64,000 nucleotides of DNA from Methylovirgula sp963708155 (GCA_963708155.1 OY970183.1:1116001-1180000), one strand, 5' to 3'; counted from the first letter of the stretch, positions 41,736 through 51,765 are shown. The notes: generated from the letters alone by a model not told the origin. Numbers and translations are program-made.

Positions 41736-41904
41736 GTCGATGGCTCCCCTTTGGGGATTAAAAGGGAACGCGGTGCGATCGATTCGATCAATGCCGTGGC
41801 TGCCCCCGCAACTGTGAGCGGCGAGCTGAGCGCCATATAGCCACTGGGAAACCCGGGAAGGCGGCGAAGGCGATTAACCCGCAAGCCAGGAGACCTGCCA
41901 TCGC
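41736..41904 (+). ncRNA. Cobalamin riboswitch 2 (upstream of NiCoT permease)
   Basis: It has the same core elements as riboswitch 1, with the B12 box AGCCAGGAGACCTGCC at 41884-41899, closed by CGATGGC/GCCATCG. It leads into the cobalt/nickel permease 85 bp further on. Repeat copies 36972-37177 and 41698-41903 differ at only a handful of positions, so one arose from the other recently or they are kept alike by gene conversion. Confidence 0.95.
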
Positions 41905-41989
41905 CGGACGTCAGAGTGGAAGCGTCGAGCGGGGTGTCTCGGCGGGGATCAGGCGAGCTTGTCGTCTTTTCCGACTTTCGCAATGACAT

Positions 41990-43081
41990 GTGGACGTCAA
42001 GCGAAAGTATTCTCGGATGTTGACCTCTATCAAACGCCTTTTCGACGAGAGCGCGCCGGATCTTAAGGCGCGCCTCATTTCGATCTATACGCTCCTTGCC
42101 ATTCTGAACATCGGCGCGTGGATATGGGCTCTGATCGGATTTTGGGACAGGCCGGTGCTGCTCGGCATCGCGCTTGTCGTCTACGGGCTTGGCCTGCGCC
42201 ATGCGGTCGATGCCGATCACATCGCTGCCATCGACAATGTTACGCGCAAGCTGATGCAGATGAACCAACGGCCGGTCGCTGTCGGTTTTTTCTTTGCCAT
42301 GGGGCATTCCCTGATCGTCATCGTCGTCGCCGCTCTGGTTTCGGTCGCGGTGAGCCAGCTTGGCAAATTTCAGAGCTTTCAGGATATCGGCGGCACGATC
42401 AGCACCAGCGTCTCGGCGCTGTTTCTGCTCGCCATCGCCGCGATGAATATCATTATCTTTGCCTCGATCTATCAGAGCTATCGCCGCGTGCGGGCGGGTG
42501 GCGCTTACGTCGAGGAGGATCTTGATGTGCTTCTCAACAATCGCGGCTTTCTGGCGCGGATTTTCCGTCCGGTGTTCAAGCTCGTGACGCAAAGCTGGCA
42601 CATGTTTCCCGTCGGCTTCCTCTTCGGTTTGGGTTTCGACACGGCCACGGAAGTCGCGATGTTTGGCGTCTCCGCCGCGCAAGCCGCCAAGGGCGTCCCC
42701 TTCGCCGCGATCCTGGTCTTCCCAATGTTGTTCGCCGCCGGCATGTCGCTTGTCGACACGACCGATGGCGTCATGATGCTCGGCGCCTACGACTGGGCTT
42801 TCGTCAAGCCGATCCGCAAGCTCTATTACAACATGACGATTACGTTGGTTTCGGTTGTTGTCGCGCTGCTGATCGGCGGCATTGAGGCGCTCGGACTTAT
42901 CGCCGACCAATTCGGTCTTAAGGGGCGGTTCTGGGATCTTATTGGAAAGCTCAACGACAATTTCAACAATCTCGGCTTTGCGATCATCGGTGTCTTCATC
43001 GCCGCTTGGATCATTTCCTACCTGATCTACAAAGCGAAGAAGCTCGACGATCTGGAACTTGAACCCAAGCAGGCCCGGTAA
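41990..43081 (+). CDS. NiCoT-family cobalt/nickel permease
   Basis: A secondary transporter of ~363 residues with eight or so membrane segments. The signature of the family is RHAVDADHIAAIDNVTRKLM near residue 70, with GFFFAMGHSLIVI and LFGLGFDTATEVAMFG. Family members carry Ni2+, Co2+ or both; control by a B12 riboswitch makes cobalt the likely substrate. Start GTG 41990 or ATG 42017 (MLTSIKRLF) cannot be decided by the ribosome site. A stem-loop terminator follows. Confidence 0.9.
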   Translation: MDVKRKYSRMLTSIKRLFDESAPDLKARLISIYTLLAILNIGAWIWALIGFWDRPVLLGIALVVYGLGLRHAVDADHIAAIDNVTRKLMQMNQRPVAVGFFFAMGHSLIVIVVAALVSVAVSQLGKFQSFQDIGGTISTSVSALFLLAIAAMNIIIFASIYQSYRRVRAGGAYVEEDLDVLLNNRGFLARIFRPVFKLVTQSWHMFPVGFLFGLGFDTATEVAMFGVSAAQAAKGVPFAAILVFPMLFAAGMSLVDTTDGVMMLGAYDWAFVKPIRKLYYNMTITLVSVVVALLIGGIEALGLIADQFGLKGRFWDLIGKLNDNFNNLGFAIIGVFIAAWIISYLIYKAKKLDDLELEPKQAR

Positions 43082-43097
43082 GCGGCTCCACGGACGC

Positions 43098-43135
43098 GGC
43101 GCGGAATGCTCCAGAACTCTAAAGCATTCCGCGCC
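43098..43135. terminator. Bidirectional stem-loop between NiCoT and cobF
   Basis: A 13 bp stem (GGCGCGGAATGCT/AGCATTCCGCGCC) with a 12 nt loop lies between the two convergent stops. It could end transcription in both directions. Confidence 0.75.
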
Positions 43136-43138
43136 TTC

Positions 43139-43897
43139 CTATTTTTCGATCTTGCGGATCAGATAGCTGTCCATGATCCAGCCGTTGCGCTGACGGTTCT
43201 CGGCACGCACCGTTGCAATTTCGTCTGCCACTTCGGAGAGGCGGCCGGAAACCAGAACTTCGCTGTCCGTGCCGAGATAGGCGCCCCAATAGATCTGAAA
43301 ATCGCCAGTTAGCTTTTTAAAGGCCTGCTCGCCGTCGAGCATGACGACCACGCTGTCGGCGTCATCGGGGTAGCCGGCGGCGAGCTTGCGGCCGGTGGTG
43401 ACGAGAATCAACTCGCCGATGCGATTCAACGGCAAGCGGTGCCGGGCCGCCAATGCCTGAATGGCGCTGATGCCCGGGATAACCTCATATTCGAATGCGA
43501 AGTCCTCCTTCGCGTGAAGACTTTCGATGATCCGCAGCGTGCTGTCATAGATCGACGGATCGCCCCAGACAAGGAAACCGGCGCATTCGTCTTCGCCAAG
43601 CTCCTCGCGCAGCAGCCGCGCGTAGTTCGCTGCGATGCTCGCGTGCCATTCGGCGACATTGGCTTTGTAGTCGGAGAAATTCTCCGCGCGTTGCGGAACC
43701 GCCGTTTCGACGAAGCGATAGGCCCTGTCCTTGATAAATCGCGCGCAGATTCCGGTGCGCAATTCCCGGAGCGCGGCCTTCTCGGCCCCTTTGCCGGGAA
43801 TAATGAAAACATCAACCTTGTTCAACGCGTCGATCGCCTGGATCGTCATGTAATCCGGGTTGCCGGCGCCAATACCGATGATGAGAATTTTACGCAT
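43139..43897 (-). CDS. cobF: Precorrin-6A synthase (deacetylating) CobF
   Basis: CobF, a methyltransferase of the aerobic cobalamin pathway, methylates C1 of precorrin-5 with release of acetate. The 252-residue protein has the SAM-methylase start ILIIGIGAGNPDYMTIQAI, the GFLVWGDPSIYDSTLRIIE block and GISAIQALAARHRLP. It sits beside the cobalt permease and riboswitch locus, but in the opposite direction; the other cob genes are elsewhere. Confidence 0.92.
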   Translation of the reverse strand: MRKILIIGIGAGNPDYMTIQAIDALNKVDVFIIPGKGAEKAALRELRTGICARFIKDRAYRFVETAVPQRAENFSDYKANVAEWHASIAANYARLLREELGEDECAGFLVWGDPSIYDSTLRIIESLHAKEDFAFEYEVIPGISAIQALAARHRLPLNRIGELILVTTGRKLAAGYPDDADSVVVMLDGEQAFKKLTGDFQIYWGAYLGTDSEVLVSGRLSEVADEIATVRAENRQRNGWIMDSYLIRKIEK

Positions 43898-43927
43898 CGA
43901 CCGAGATTAGCCGATCCAGGGCGGCGT

Positions 43928-44833
43928 TCAAACGGCAACTTCGGCCTTTATGACAGCGTGCGGATTATAGCCCTCGACCTCAAAATCCTCGATGCGATAA
44001 TCGTCGATGCTGTCAGGCTTTCGCAGAAGCTGCAATTTGGGCCATTGCCGAGGCGCGCGTTGCAATTGGGTGCGCGCCTGCTCTACGTGGTTGAGATAGA
44101 GATGAACGTCGCCGCCGACCCATATGAATTCGCCCGGCGTGAGACCCGCCTGCTGCGCGATCATAAAGAGCAGTGCCGTGCCGCCGATCCAGTTGAAGGG
44201 AACGCCCAGCAGCAAATCCCCCGAGCGCTGGAACAGCAGACAGCTCAGCCGGCCATCCTGCGTACAATGAAATTGATAAACCATATGGCACGGGGGCAGA
44301 GACATCGCGCCGATCTCGCCAACATTCCAGGCATGAAACAGCATCCGCCGGCTCGACGGATTGGTCTTGAGCGTTTCAATCAGCGCCGCGATTTGATCGT
44401 GCTCTTTTCCGTCCGGCCCCAACCAGCGCCGCCATTGTTTGCCGTAGACGGGCCCGAGGTCGCCCCAGCGAGACGCGAATGCGTCATCCTCGATAATTCT
44501 TCGCTCGAACTCACTCTGCGAAATCGGATCGCCCGATTGCTTGCGATAGCGCGAGAGCGGCCAATCGGTCCAGATGGAGACATTATCCTTGAGAAGCGGC
44601 CGGATGTTCGTTTCTCCGGTGAGGAACCAGAGCATTTCCTTCACGGCGGTCTTCCAGTAGACGCGCTTGGTGGTAAGGATCGGGACCGTCCCATCGGCGA
44701 CGTTGAAGCGCGTCATCGCGCCGAAGATCGACAAAGTCCCAACGCCGGTCCGATCGATCCGCTTGTCGCCGTGTTCCAGCACATTCGAGAGCAGATCGAG
44801 ATATTGATATTCGGGATGTCGGAGATAGGGCAT
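43928..44833 (-). CDS. thyA: Thymidylate synthase ThyA
   Basis: ThyA converts dUMP to dTMP with methylene-tetrahydrofolate. The 301-residue protein has RIDRTGVGTLSIFG, LWFLTGETNI, the catalytic Cys in LPPCHMVYQFH, SCLLFQRSGDLLLGVPFN and GDVHLYLNH. It is 2 bp downstream of the CPBP gene. Its product dihydrofolate is recycled by FolA, encoded 9.7 kb downstream in the same direction. Confidence 0.96.
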   Translation of the reverse strand: MPYLRHPEYQYLDLLSNVLEHGDKRIDRTGVGTLSIFGAMTRFNVADGTVPILTTKRVYWKTAVKEMLWFLTGETNIRPLLKDNVSIWTDWPLSRYRKQSGDPISQSEFERRIIEDDAFASRWGDLGPVYGKQWRRWLGPDGKEHDQIAALIETLKTNPSSRRMLFHAWNVGEIGAMSLPPCHMVYQFHCTQDGRLSCLLFQRSGDLLLGVPFNWIGGTALLFMIAQQAGLTPGEFIWVGGDVHLYLNHVEQARTQLQRAPRQWPKLQLLRKPDSIDDYRIEDFEVEGYNPHAVIKAEVAV

Positions 44834-44835
44834 GG

Positions 44836-45660
44836 CTAGCTCCCGGAAAGGCCGGCGCTGAAAAAGGCGATGAGATTATTGACGGCGTGAAACACCATCG
44901 AGGTTCGTGTGCTGCCGGTGCGCTCGCGCAACGCGGCGAGAACGAGACCGAGCGGAAAGACCGCCAGCGCATACAAATGCGTCAATTCATAATGCGCGAG
45001 CCCGAACAAAAGCGCCGAGATCACGATCGCCGGCCACATTCCGAGGCGAAATCTCAAGCTCGTGTAGATCCAACCGCGGAAATAGGTTTCCTCGACCAGC
45101 GGCGCACCGACGACGGCGAGCACGAGCAGCAGCCCGGCGCTCACATGATCGCGGGGGATCAGCAACCAGCTATTCGATTTCGGATAGAAATAGCCAAGCG
45201 CTGCGCTGGAGGCGAAGCCATAGATAAGCCCAAAGGCGGCGATGCCCCACAGCACCTTGTCGCGCCGCGGCCACGTGGGCGCCCGCCAGGCGACGAGGCC
45301 GCGCCAATCGGCGCCGCCGCGCCAGCGTGCAATAAGGAGCAGCGCCGCGAGTGCCGCGGCATAGACGAAGAGACTGAGCCCAAGCCGGGCGGCATTGAAT
45401 TCGTCGCCGGTTTGCAGCGCCGTAAGCAGGCCAGCCAGCCCGGCGCGAGCGCCCTCCCAGCCATGCAGCGCCGCTGCGGCAAGAAAGGCGGCTCCGCCCG
45501 TCCCCGCCATCAGGATTGCGGTCAGGACGATTGCCGCGACAAGGCTGAGGCAGAGGCCGATCAGCCCATAAGGCGCGTGTGGCTGGCCTGTCCTCGTCCC
45601 CGCGTCCATTTTGATGTCCATCGGCGCCAGCGTCTTAGGTTGTAAAGCCCCTTCGGGCAT
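44836..45660 (-). CDS. CPBP-family intramembrane glutamic protease
   Basis: A polytopic membrane protein with the three CPBP motifs: EETYFRGWIYTSLR (with the Glu-Glu), FGLAHYELTH, and FHAVNNLIAFF. Bacterial members are related to Rce1/Abi proteins and cleave or bind membrane substrates. The start is uncertain: ATG 45660, 45678, 45621 or 45735. The N-terminal residues of the longest version are Arg-rich and not convincing. Confidence 0.82.
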   Translation of the reverse strand: MPEGALQPKTLAPMDIKMDAGTRTGQPHAPYGLIGLCLSLVAAIVLTAILMAGTGGAAFLAAAALHGWEGARAGLAGLLTALQTGDEFNAARLGLSLFVYAAALAALLLIARWRGGADWRGLVAWRAPTWPRRDKVLWGIAAFGLIYGFASSAALGYFYPKSNSWLLIPRDHVSAGLLLVLAVVGAPLVEETYFRGWIYTSLRFRLGMWPAIVISALLFGLAHYELTHLYALAVFPLGLVLAALRERTGSTRTSMVFHAVNNLIAFFSAGLSGS

Positions 45661-45784
45661 CGCATTCCCGGCGCGCATGCGAAAGTCGCGATGGCGCCGC
45701 ATCCCCAATTTGTGAGGCCGTCCACACGACCCCACAACCAGGACTTTCTAATTTACCTGCCTTTGCCTATATTTGGGCCGCTGC

Positions 45785-46095
45785 CTCGCGCAGCTATGGC
45801 GATAAACGGCATCGCAATAAGCTCTTCGGACCCGGGGGCGGTACCCGGCGCCTCCACCAAAGTCCACCGTAAGCGGCGGATTTTGGCGGGGGCGAAATAG
45901 GTTCGACGGGGAGTGTAAAGGGTGTTCTTTTGCTCGGCATGGTTCCACCGTCATCGGGCCGAACCTATAGTTGCCAACGACAACTATGCTCCGGTGGCTG
46001 TTGCCGCGTAATGCGGTAATGGTACCGATTAAAAGCCCTTGGGGTTAGCCCCTCAAGGCGGGGTTCGGAGGCACCTGGCAACAGAAGCCTCCACT
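45785..46095 (+). ncRNA. ssrA: Two-piece (permuted) tmRNA, ssrA
   Basis: This is the alphaproteobacterial permuted tmRNA. The acceptor piece comes first and ends in GCGCCTCCACCA at 45859. Its T-arm is CCGGG-GGCGGTA-CCCGG. A 28 nt spacer follows. The coding piece begins GGGGGCG at 45888, pairing with the acceptor stem, and continues GGTTCGACGGGG. The tag frame at 45973-46011 reads ANDNYAPVAVAA then TAA. The 5' end of the acceptor piece and 3' end of the coding piece are approximate. Confidence 0.93.
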
Positions 46096-46117
46096 TTCCC
46101 GGGGCAGGGACATTGGA

Positions 46118-46714
46118 ATGGCGACTGATCTCATCCGTTACGATCTCCTGGTGCAGGACGCCCTGCGCTCCGTTCTGCGCAAGGTGCTGATCGAGACAGC
46201 GCGCGACGGCCTGCCGGGCAACCACCATTTTGTCATCGCCTTCCGCACCGACGCGCCGGGCGTGCGGCTCTCGCCCAAGCTGCGCAAGGAATTCCCGAAC
46301 GAAATGACCATCGTGCTCCAGCATCAGTTCTGGAACCTCACGGTCACCGAACAAGGCTTTGAAGTCGGGCTTTCGTTTCACGGCACGCCGGAGATTCTGT
46401 CGGTCCCCTTCGATGCCGTCACCGGATTTTTCGACCCTTCGGTGGAATTCGGCCTGAAATTCGAGAGCGTGTCCGACGCGCAAGAGCCTGAGCCCGCGGC
46501 GACGCCGCCCGCGACGGCGGCGCAGCCCCGCGCCGTGCCGCCGGAGAAAACCAAGCCGCGCGGCAGCGGCAGCGAGCCTGCCGAAATCAGCCCGAAGCCC
46601 GCGCCGGCCGCAAAAGCCGCCTTGGGCAAGGCCGCGGCAAAACCGGACGTGGAAGAGGTCAAGCCGGAGGAGCCGACGAAAGTCGTCTCCATCGACGCTT
46701 TCCGCAAGAAATGA
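46118..46714 (+). CDS. sspB: SspB-family ClpXP adaptor
   Basis: SspB (alpha type) delivers ssrA-tagged proteins to ClpXP. The 198-residue protein starts MATDLIRYDLLVQDALRSVL, continues with the substrate-binding fold (HHFVIAFRTDAPGVRLSPKL, VVLQHQFWNL-like stretch, FHGTPEILSVPFDAVTGFFD), and has a long Pro/Ala/Lys linker and a C-terminal ClpX-binding tail VVSIDAFRKK. It lies only ~20 bp after the tmRNA. Confidence 0.93.
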   Translation: MATDLIRYDLLVQDALRSVLRKVLIETARDGLPGNHHFVIAFRTDAPGVRLSPKLRKEFPNEMTIVLQHQFWNLTVTEQGFEVGLSFHGTPEILSVPFDAVTGFFDPSVEFGLKFESVSDAQEPEPAATPPATAAQPRAVPPEKTKPRGSGSEPAEISPKPAPAAKAALGKAAAKPDVEEVKPEEPTKVVSIDAFRKK

Positions 46715-46903
46715 GCGAGATCGTCAATCTGCGCCAGGCGCGCAAGGCCAAGGCCCGCGCCGCGGCGGCGGACAAGGCAGCGGAGAATCGCCTGCGCTTC
46801 GGCGCCAGTAAGGCTGAACGCACGGTCGAGGCCGGCAATCGCGAAATCGCGCGCCGCCATCTTGACGGCCATCGCCGCACGCCGGAGTTCAGGCGATGCC
46901 TGA
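46711..46903 (+). CDS. DUF4169 family protein (probable frame break)
   Basis: A small, highly charged protein: MSEIVNLRQARKAKARAAAA, then AENRLRFGASKAERTVE and HLDGHRRTPE. The family is usually about 60 residues. In the given frame it runs on to 47037 with unlikely residues; one extra base near 46880 would end it at 46903 (63 aa). The start overlaps the sspB stop (ATGA). Function unknown. Confidence 0.7.
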
Positions 46904-47129
46904 ACCGGGCGCCAGCGCCATTACCAAACATTCGCTCACGATCGCCGGCCACCGAACCAGTATTTCGCTCGAAAGCGCCTTCTGGGACGCCTTGCGCGAT
47001 ATTGCCCGCGCGCGCGATCTCTCGCTGGCGGCATTGATCGGCGAGATCGACGCGGGGCGCGGTACGGCGAATCTGTCGTCCGCCATCCGCGTCTATGTGC
47101 TGACGCAGTTTCGCGCTTCGGCTCAATAA
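46896..47129 (+). CDS. Ribbon-helix-helix domain protein
   Basis: The 77-residue protein carries the RHH_4-type block: KHSLTIAGHRTSISLESAFW, then LRDIARARDLSLAALIGEID and NLSSAIRVYVLTQFR. It is probably a small DNA-binding regulator. It follows DUF4169 in the same unit, as in many alphaproteobacteria, and its stop overlaps the asmA stop by 7 bp. Confidence 0.8.
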   Translation: MPEPGASAITKHSLTIAGHRTSISLESAFWDALRDIARARDLSLAALIGEIDAGRGTANLSSAIRVYVLTQFRASAQ

Positions 47130-50100
47130 CGCCCGGCGGCACTTGGATCGGCCGGTGCCGGCTGCGATTGCGGAGGCGGTGGGGCGACCTGCTGCGGCAC
47201 GGGGCTGATCGGCAGAGGCTTTTGCGCCGGCTCTTCGGTTTTGTTCGGCTCCCCGGTTTTCTCTTGCACCTTTGCCTGCGCCTTCTGCTGCTCGACCGTC
47301 AGCAACTGGCGCAAGCGATCGAGGCTCCCCTGTCGCTCCCGCGCCCGCGCCGCCGCGCGTTCGACATCCGCACTCGCCTGCAGACGGTCCGCCTCATGCC
47401 GCCGGAGGGACTGCAGCCTGTTCAACGCGACCGCATGTTCATGCACGTCAAATTCCTGCGCCTCGATCCGCGCCGTCTCGCGGGCGATGGCTCGCGCGGC
47501 GAGCGCATTGACAAAGCTCGTCGCATCGAGATTGCGTACCGGGGCTTTCAAGCGGACCCGTCCACTCGACGCCGACCTGCGGCGGCGCGCCGCTCCAGTT
47601 CCGCGGCAGCGCCGTTAGCGTCAAAACGCTGCTTTGATCGAGCCGCAGCGTTCTAAGATCGAGCGTGGCCTGCGTATCCTGCGTCACGCCGCTGCTGCCG
47701 GCCGCTGGCGTCGATCCCTTTCCGGTGAGCCGCAACGCGCCGGCCGCGAGGCCCGCGTCGAAATTCGCTGTGGCGACCTCGAGCGCATGCTGGTCGAGCG
47801 CATCGGAGAGCGCGCGATCGATCTCCGTCTCATCGAGACTGAGCCGATCCTCCTCGACATCGCTGAAGACGCGGGCGAGCGCGCTGGGATCGCTGCGCAA
47901 AAGCAATAGCTCGGTCACGGTGAACGAGCCGGAGCCGGCAAGGCCGGCGACGAGCGCGTCAGCGCTCTGGCCCGTTCCCGCAAGATCGAATTTGCCGGAC
48001 ACGAGCCCCTTCGCTGTCGGCAGATCGAGCGCATAATGATCGAGGCTCACGTGCCCTTCGGCCGCGACGGTAGCACTGCTTCGCCGCAGCGTGAGATCGC
48101 CGAGGATACGGCCGCCGCCGAGCTTGGCGGAGAAATGATTGACGCCGAGCTGGCCTTCTGCAAGCGCGAGATCGAAATCCGCATCGCGCGCAACACCCGC
48201 GCCCGCAAGATCGAACGCGCCGGCATGGATAGCAACGAGCGCCGGCAGCAGTTTGATCGGCGTGGCGAAAGGCGCGGAGGACCAGACTTGTGCGGCTTTC
48301 AGCGGACGCGGCGGCCCAAGCGCCAATTGCAACACACTGCCAAGCGACAACGTATCCGTCTGCAATGTACCGGTGACGCCGCGATCGCCGCCATAGCTGA
48401 GCGAGCCCGTGATCTTGTTTCCGGCGCAGGATCCACTGATTGCCCGTAACGCAAGACCATCGCCATCGGCCTGAACGGCGGCGCTCACATTGAGCGGCAG
48501 AATGATCGCAAGAGCGGGATCAGCGAGCCCCAGCGTACGCAGCAACGCAGAGAGATCGGCGCTCGCGATCTTCAGCGTGCCCGCCGCGCGCGGCGCCTTC
48601 AGCGCCTCGGCGACATCGCCATTGAAATCGAGGTTTGCGCCGGCGACCGACGCTGAGAAGCGGGTGTCGAGATGATCGGGCAATCCCTGCGCATTGGCGC
48701 TGATGACAGCCTCGCCCAGCCGTTTGCCCGGCACGGTCGTAAAGCCGAACTGACGCAGCAAGGCGCGCCCATCCGGCGCTTCGGCGTGCAGCGAAAAAGC
48801 GATGTTCTTGCCCTGCCCCGGCTGACCGCTGGCGAGAAACTGCGTCTCTCCCGCCGTGCCGGAGAGGCTGAGACCCGTCAAGCTCACCGCGCCTTTATCG
48901 CTGCCGCCTTCAATGGCGAGGTCAAGACGGGCGGGCGCGAATTCAGCACTGTGCGCGGCGATGAAATTGGTTTCGGGGCTCGGCGCGAGGCGCGCGACAA
49001 GCGCCGCAATTTCGTCGGCGCGGCGAGCATCGAGTTGAAGCGCCAGATTGCCGCCTTGCGGAGTCCAGCGCCCATTTGCGGTGATGTTCGCGCCGTCGAA
49101 GCCGCTGACATGCACGCTTTTCAGCACCGACTCACCGCCGGTTCTCGTGAAGTCGAATTGAATTTGCCCGGTCTCAATTGCGCCCGCGCGAGAGCCCGTG
49201 AGCTTGACCGACTGCGCGTCGAGGCGCAATTCGAGGTCCATGTCGCGCATCTGCTGCGCCACGGCCGATAGATCGGGCAGGCTCGGTAATTCCAGCCTTT
49301 GCGCTGAAAGATCGGCGAAGAGGCGCGCCGGCACGGCGTCGATCTTTTTGGTATAGGCGAGCGTGCCTGTCAGCACCGAACCGTTGACGCGCAAGGTGAG
49401 ATCGCTGCCCACGGCGCCCACCTGCGAAATATTCGCCGTTCCATCGACGCCAAGGGATTGAAGCGGCCAATCCGGCAGCGCAAGCTTCGGCAGATTCGCC
49501 GCAAGCCAGGCGTTGAGCCGCGGAAAGTCATCGGTTCGGCTGGAAACATGGCCCTTGAACGCGGGGGCGGCGCCGGTCTCGACCTCGCCATCGATGGCGA
49601 TATGCGCGCCGACAAGATCGCCAGCGGAGAATTTGACCATATCGTGCGATGGCCCCGATGCGGCGATCGCGCCCGCAACATCGCCAATCGCCTCATCGCC
49701 CAGGATCAGCGTGCCCGTGGAAAAATCGAGCCCCAGCGGTAGACCGAGGAGCGAAAGTTTCGGCGCGGTCGCAAGATCGGCGAAGGTGGAGAAAAGCCGC
49801 TGCGCGGGGGCAGGCGCATCTTTGGCCGTGAGCAGTCTATCAAGGTCGAGCTGCTGCGCATGCAGTTTCAGATGCGCCGAGGCAGGTGCGCCGAGGTCGA
49901 AAGACGCGCTGCCGTCGAGATTCGCGGCCAGATCGTTGCCGATCTGAATTTCGAGGCCCGAAAGCGCCGCCTGCCGCAACGCGGCGCTGAGCGTGCCGCT
50001 CGCCTGCCACGGCAGACCGAACGGGCCCGGTGCCGGTCAGATGCAAAGTGCCGTTGGCGCTAGGGAGCGCGAATTCGGCCGCATGTTGATCGAAGACCAA

Positions 50101-50760
50101 ATTACCATCGAAGTCAGCGCCCGGATGAATCGCATTTTCGTCGAGAGTCGCTTTCACCGGCAGGTTTGCGCCCTGGCGCGTGCCGGTCGAGAAGCGAAAA
50201 AGATTTGCCGCCCCGGCCGTATCGAAATGCCCGTCGCCGCGGAACGGGCCGGTCAGCGCATCGGCCTCGGCCGAGAGAGCGATATTATCGAATTGGTAGG
50301 CGCGGTTCATCGCCGGATCGTCGATGACGAGGCTGCCGCCGGTGACCGAAATGCGCTCGAAACGCATCTGGCCCGTGAAGCCATGCTTCGGGCGCCATAG
50401 CGGCAAAGCGGCGCTCTCCAGACGCAAGCGCACCCGCGGGTCGACAAACCGCGCCTCGACGAAATCGACTTCCCCCCGCATCAGCGATGTCAGGGCGATC
50501 TCGAGATGCAGTTCTGCGACCTTAACGTCGGTCCCCCGCGCCGGCATCGCAAGCTCGACATCTTCGAGCTCAAGATAGGGGGTCGGCAGAATCTTGAGAT
50601 CGATGCCGCCGCGGATTTTGACCTCGGCGCCGGTGAGGTTCGAAAGCTGCGCCTCGACCAGGTGACGCTCCGCGCTCCAGTCAATGAAATAAGGTACCGC
50701 CAGAGCAGCGGTCAAAAAGATGATCAGAATGATGGCGAGGATTGTGAGGATTTCGCGCAA
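47123..50760 (-). CDS. Very large AsmA-family protein (two frame breaks)
   Basis: Joined across two breaks the gene codes for ~1,211 residues. The N terminus is typical of AsmA: one membrane segment (ILAIILIIFLTAALAVPYFI), then DWSAERHLVEAQLSNLTGAE, GGIDLKILPTPYLELEDVEL. The rest is repeated beta-rich sequence (GNRWTPQGGNLALQLDARRA-like units) ending in a Pro-rich, coiled-coil tail. AsmA-like proteins bridge the envelope and help lipid transport or outer-membrane assembly. Breaks lie near 50025 (extra G before FGLPWQASGT) and 47550 (extra T before KAPVRNLDAT). Confidence 0.85.
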
Positions 50761-50818
50761 GTCTTTTCGCCAAGTTCTTTCGCCTGGGCGCGCAGAGGGC
50801 TGCGCCAGCAGTCCCTAG

Positions 50819-50926
50819 CGCGCTTTCCGACCAGATGAAATCTGGTCGACAAGAAATCGCGCCGATTCAAAATGTTGGAGCGTGTTCTCATCGGAAAAGT
50901 CATGCAACTTTTCCGGAACACGCTCT
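50819..50926 (+). repeat. Dispersed structured repeat, copy B
   Basis: Shares its core with copy A. The first hairpin is GACCAGAT/ATCTGGTC at the same place, with other bases but retained pairing. The second is much longer: GAGCGTGTTC/GAACACGCTC enclosing CGGAAAAGT/ACTTTTCCG. Confidence 0.65.
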
Positions 50927-50986
50927 AGAACCCCGCTGGCGCCCAGACAATAGAACTTTTGATGGCGTGCGCGTGACGCCTGTCGC

Positions 50987-51680
50987 TTAAAGGTAGGGCC
51001 CCGGCTCGCTCGAGAGCGCGGATTTCACCTGGCGGGAGGTCTCATCGGACAAAACCTCCTCCCGTCCGGCTCGCCACCGCCTCGAGGATCGCCGCGGCGA
51101 CCTGCTCGGGCGATACTTTCGGCGCATCGACTCCAGCGGCCATATCGGTGTCGATCAGGCCGGCGTGGACGCCAATGACCAGGGTTTTTTGCGCCTTCAG
51201 CTCGTGCCGCAGGGCATTCGTCAGCGCCCAGGCGGCCGATTTCGAGGCGCAATAAGCGCCAAGCGACGGAAAGGTGATCCAGCTCAAGACCGAAAGCATA
51301 TTGACCAGCGCCCCGCCGCCGTTCTTCGCGAGGATCGGCGCGAAGGCATTGGCCACCCGCAGCGGCGCGAAATAATTGGTCTCCATCACCGCGCGGGCGG
51401 CTTCGAGAGACGGATCGCCCGCCAGCGTCCCAAAGGGCGCGATGCCGGCATTGTTGATGACCAGATTGACGTCACCGAGGGCCGCGGCAGCGGCCGCGAC
51501 ATCGGCCGCGCTGGTGACATCGAGCTTGACGGGCGTGACGCCCGGATAGGTGATTTTCCCCGGATCGCGCGCCCCGGCATAGACCTTTCGCGCCCCCTTG
51601 GCGCGCAATTGCTCGGCCAAAACCTTGCCCAACCCGCGATTGGCCCCGGTGACCAGCGCGACAGATCCTTCGATATTCAT
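50987..51680 (-). CDS. SDR-family oxidoreductase (one frame break)
   Basis: A short-chain dehydrogenase of ~230 residues. It has the cofactor motif VTGANRGLGKVLA, the NNAGI motif, and the catalytic Ser (SVLSWITF) and YCASK. Near 51065 an extra base breaks the frame; without it the protein ends REEVLSDETSRQVKSALSSE and stops at 50987, as family members do. ATG 51680 (MNIEGSVALVTG) is chosen. An AT-rich palindromic stretch just upstream (GCATATGC) may be regulatory. The substrate is unknown. Confidence 0.82.
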
Positions 51681-51765
51681 CGGCTCTCTCCTTCTAAAAA
51701 GCGCATATGCGCCTATATCGGCCGATGTATACTGGATTTGGGGTTGGTCAAGCCTGCCGCAGCCT

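Noticed and set aside
41732..42910. Minus-strand open frame across riboswitch 2 and the NiCoT gene
   Set aside because: It crosses a structured RNA and opposes a permease with clear signature motifs.
50761..50986. Small RNA gene between asmA and the SDR gene
   Set aside because: The strong hairpins belong to the repeat family shared with 20561-20641; no promoter or terminator pattern of its own is seen.
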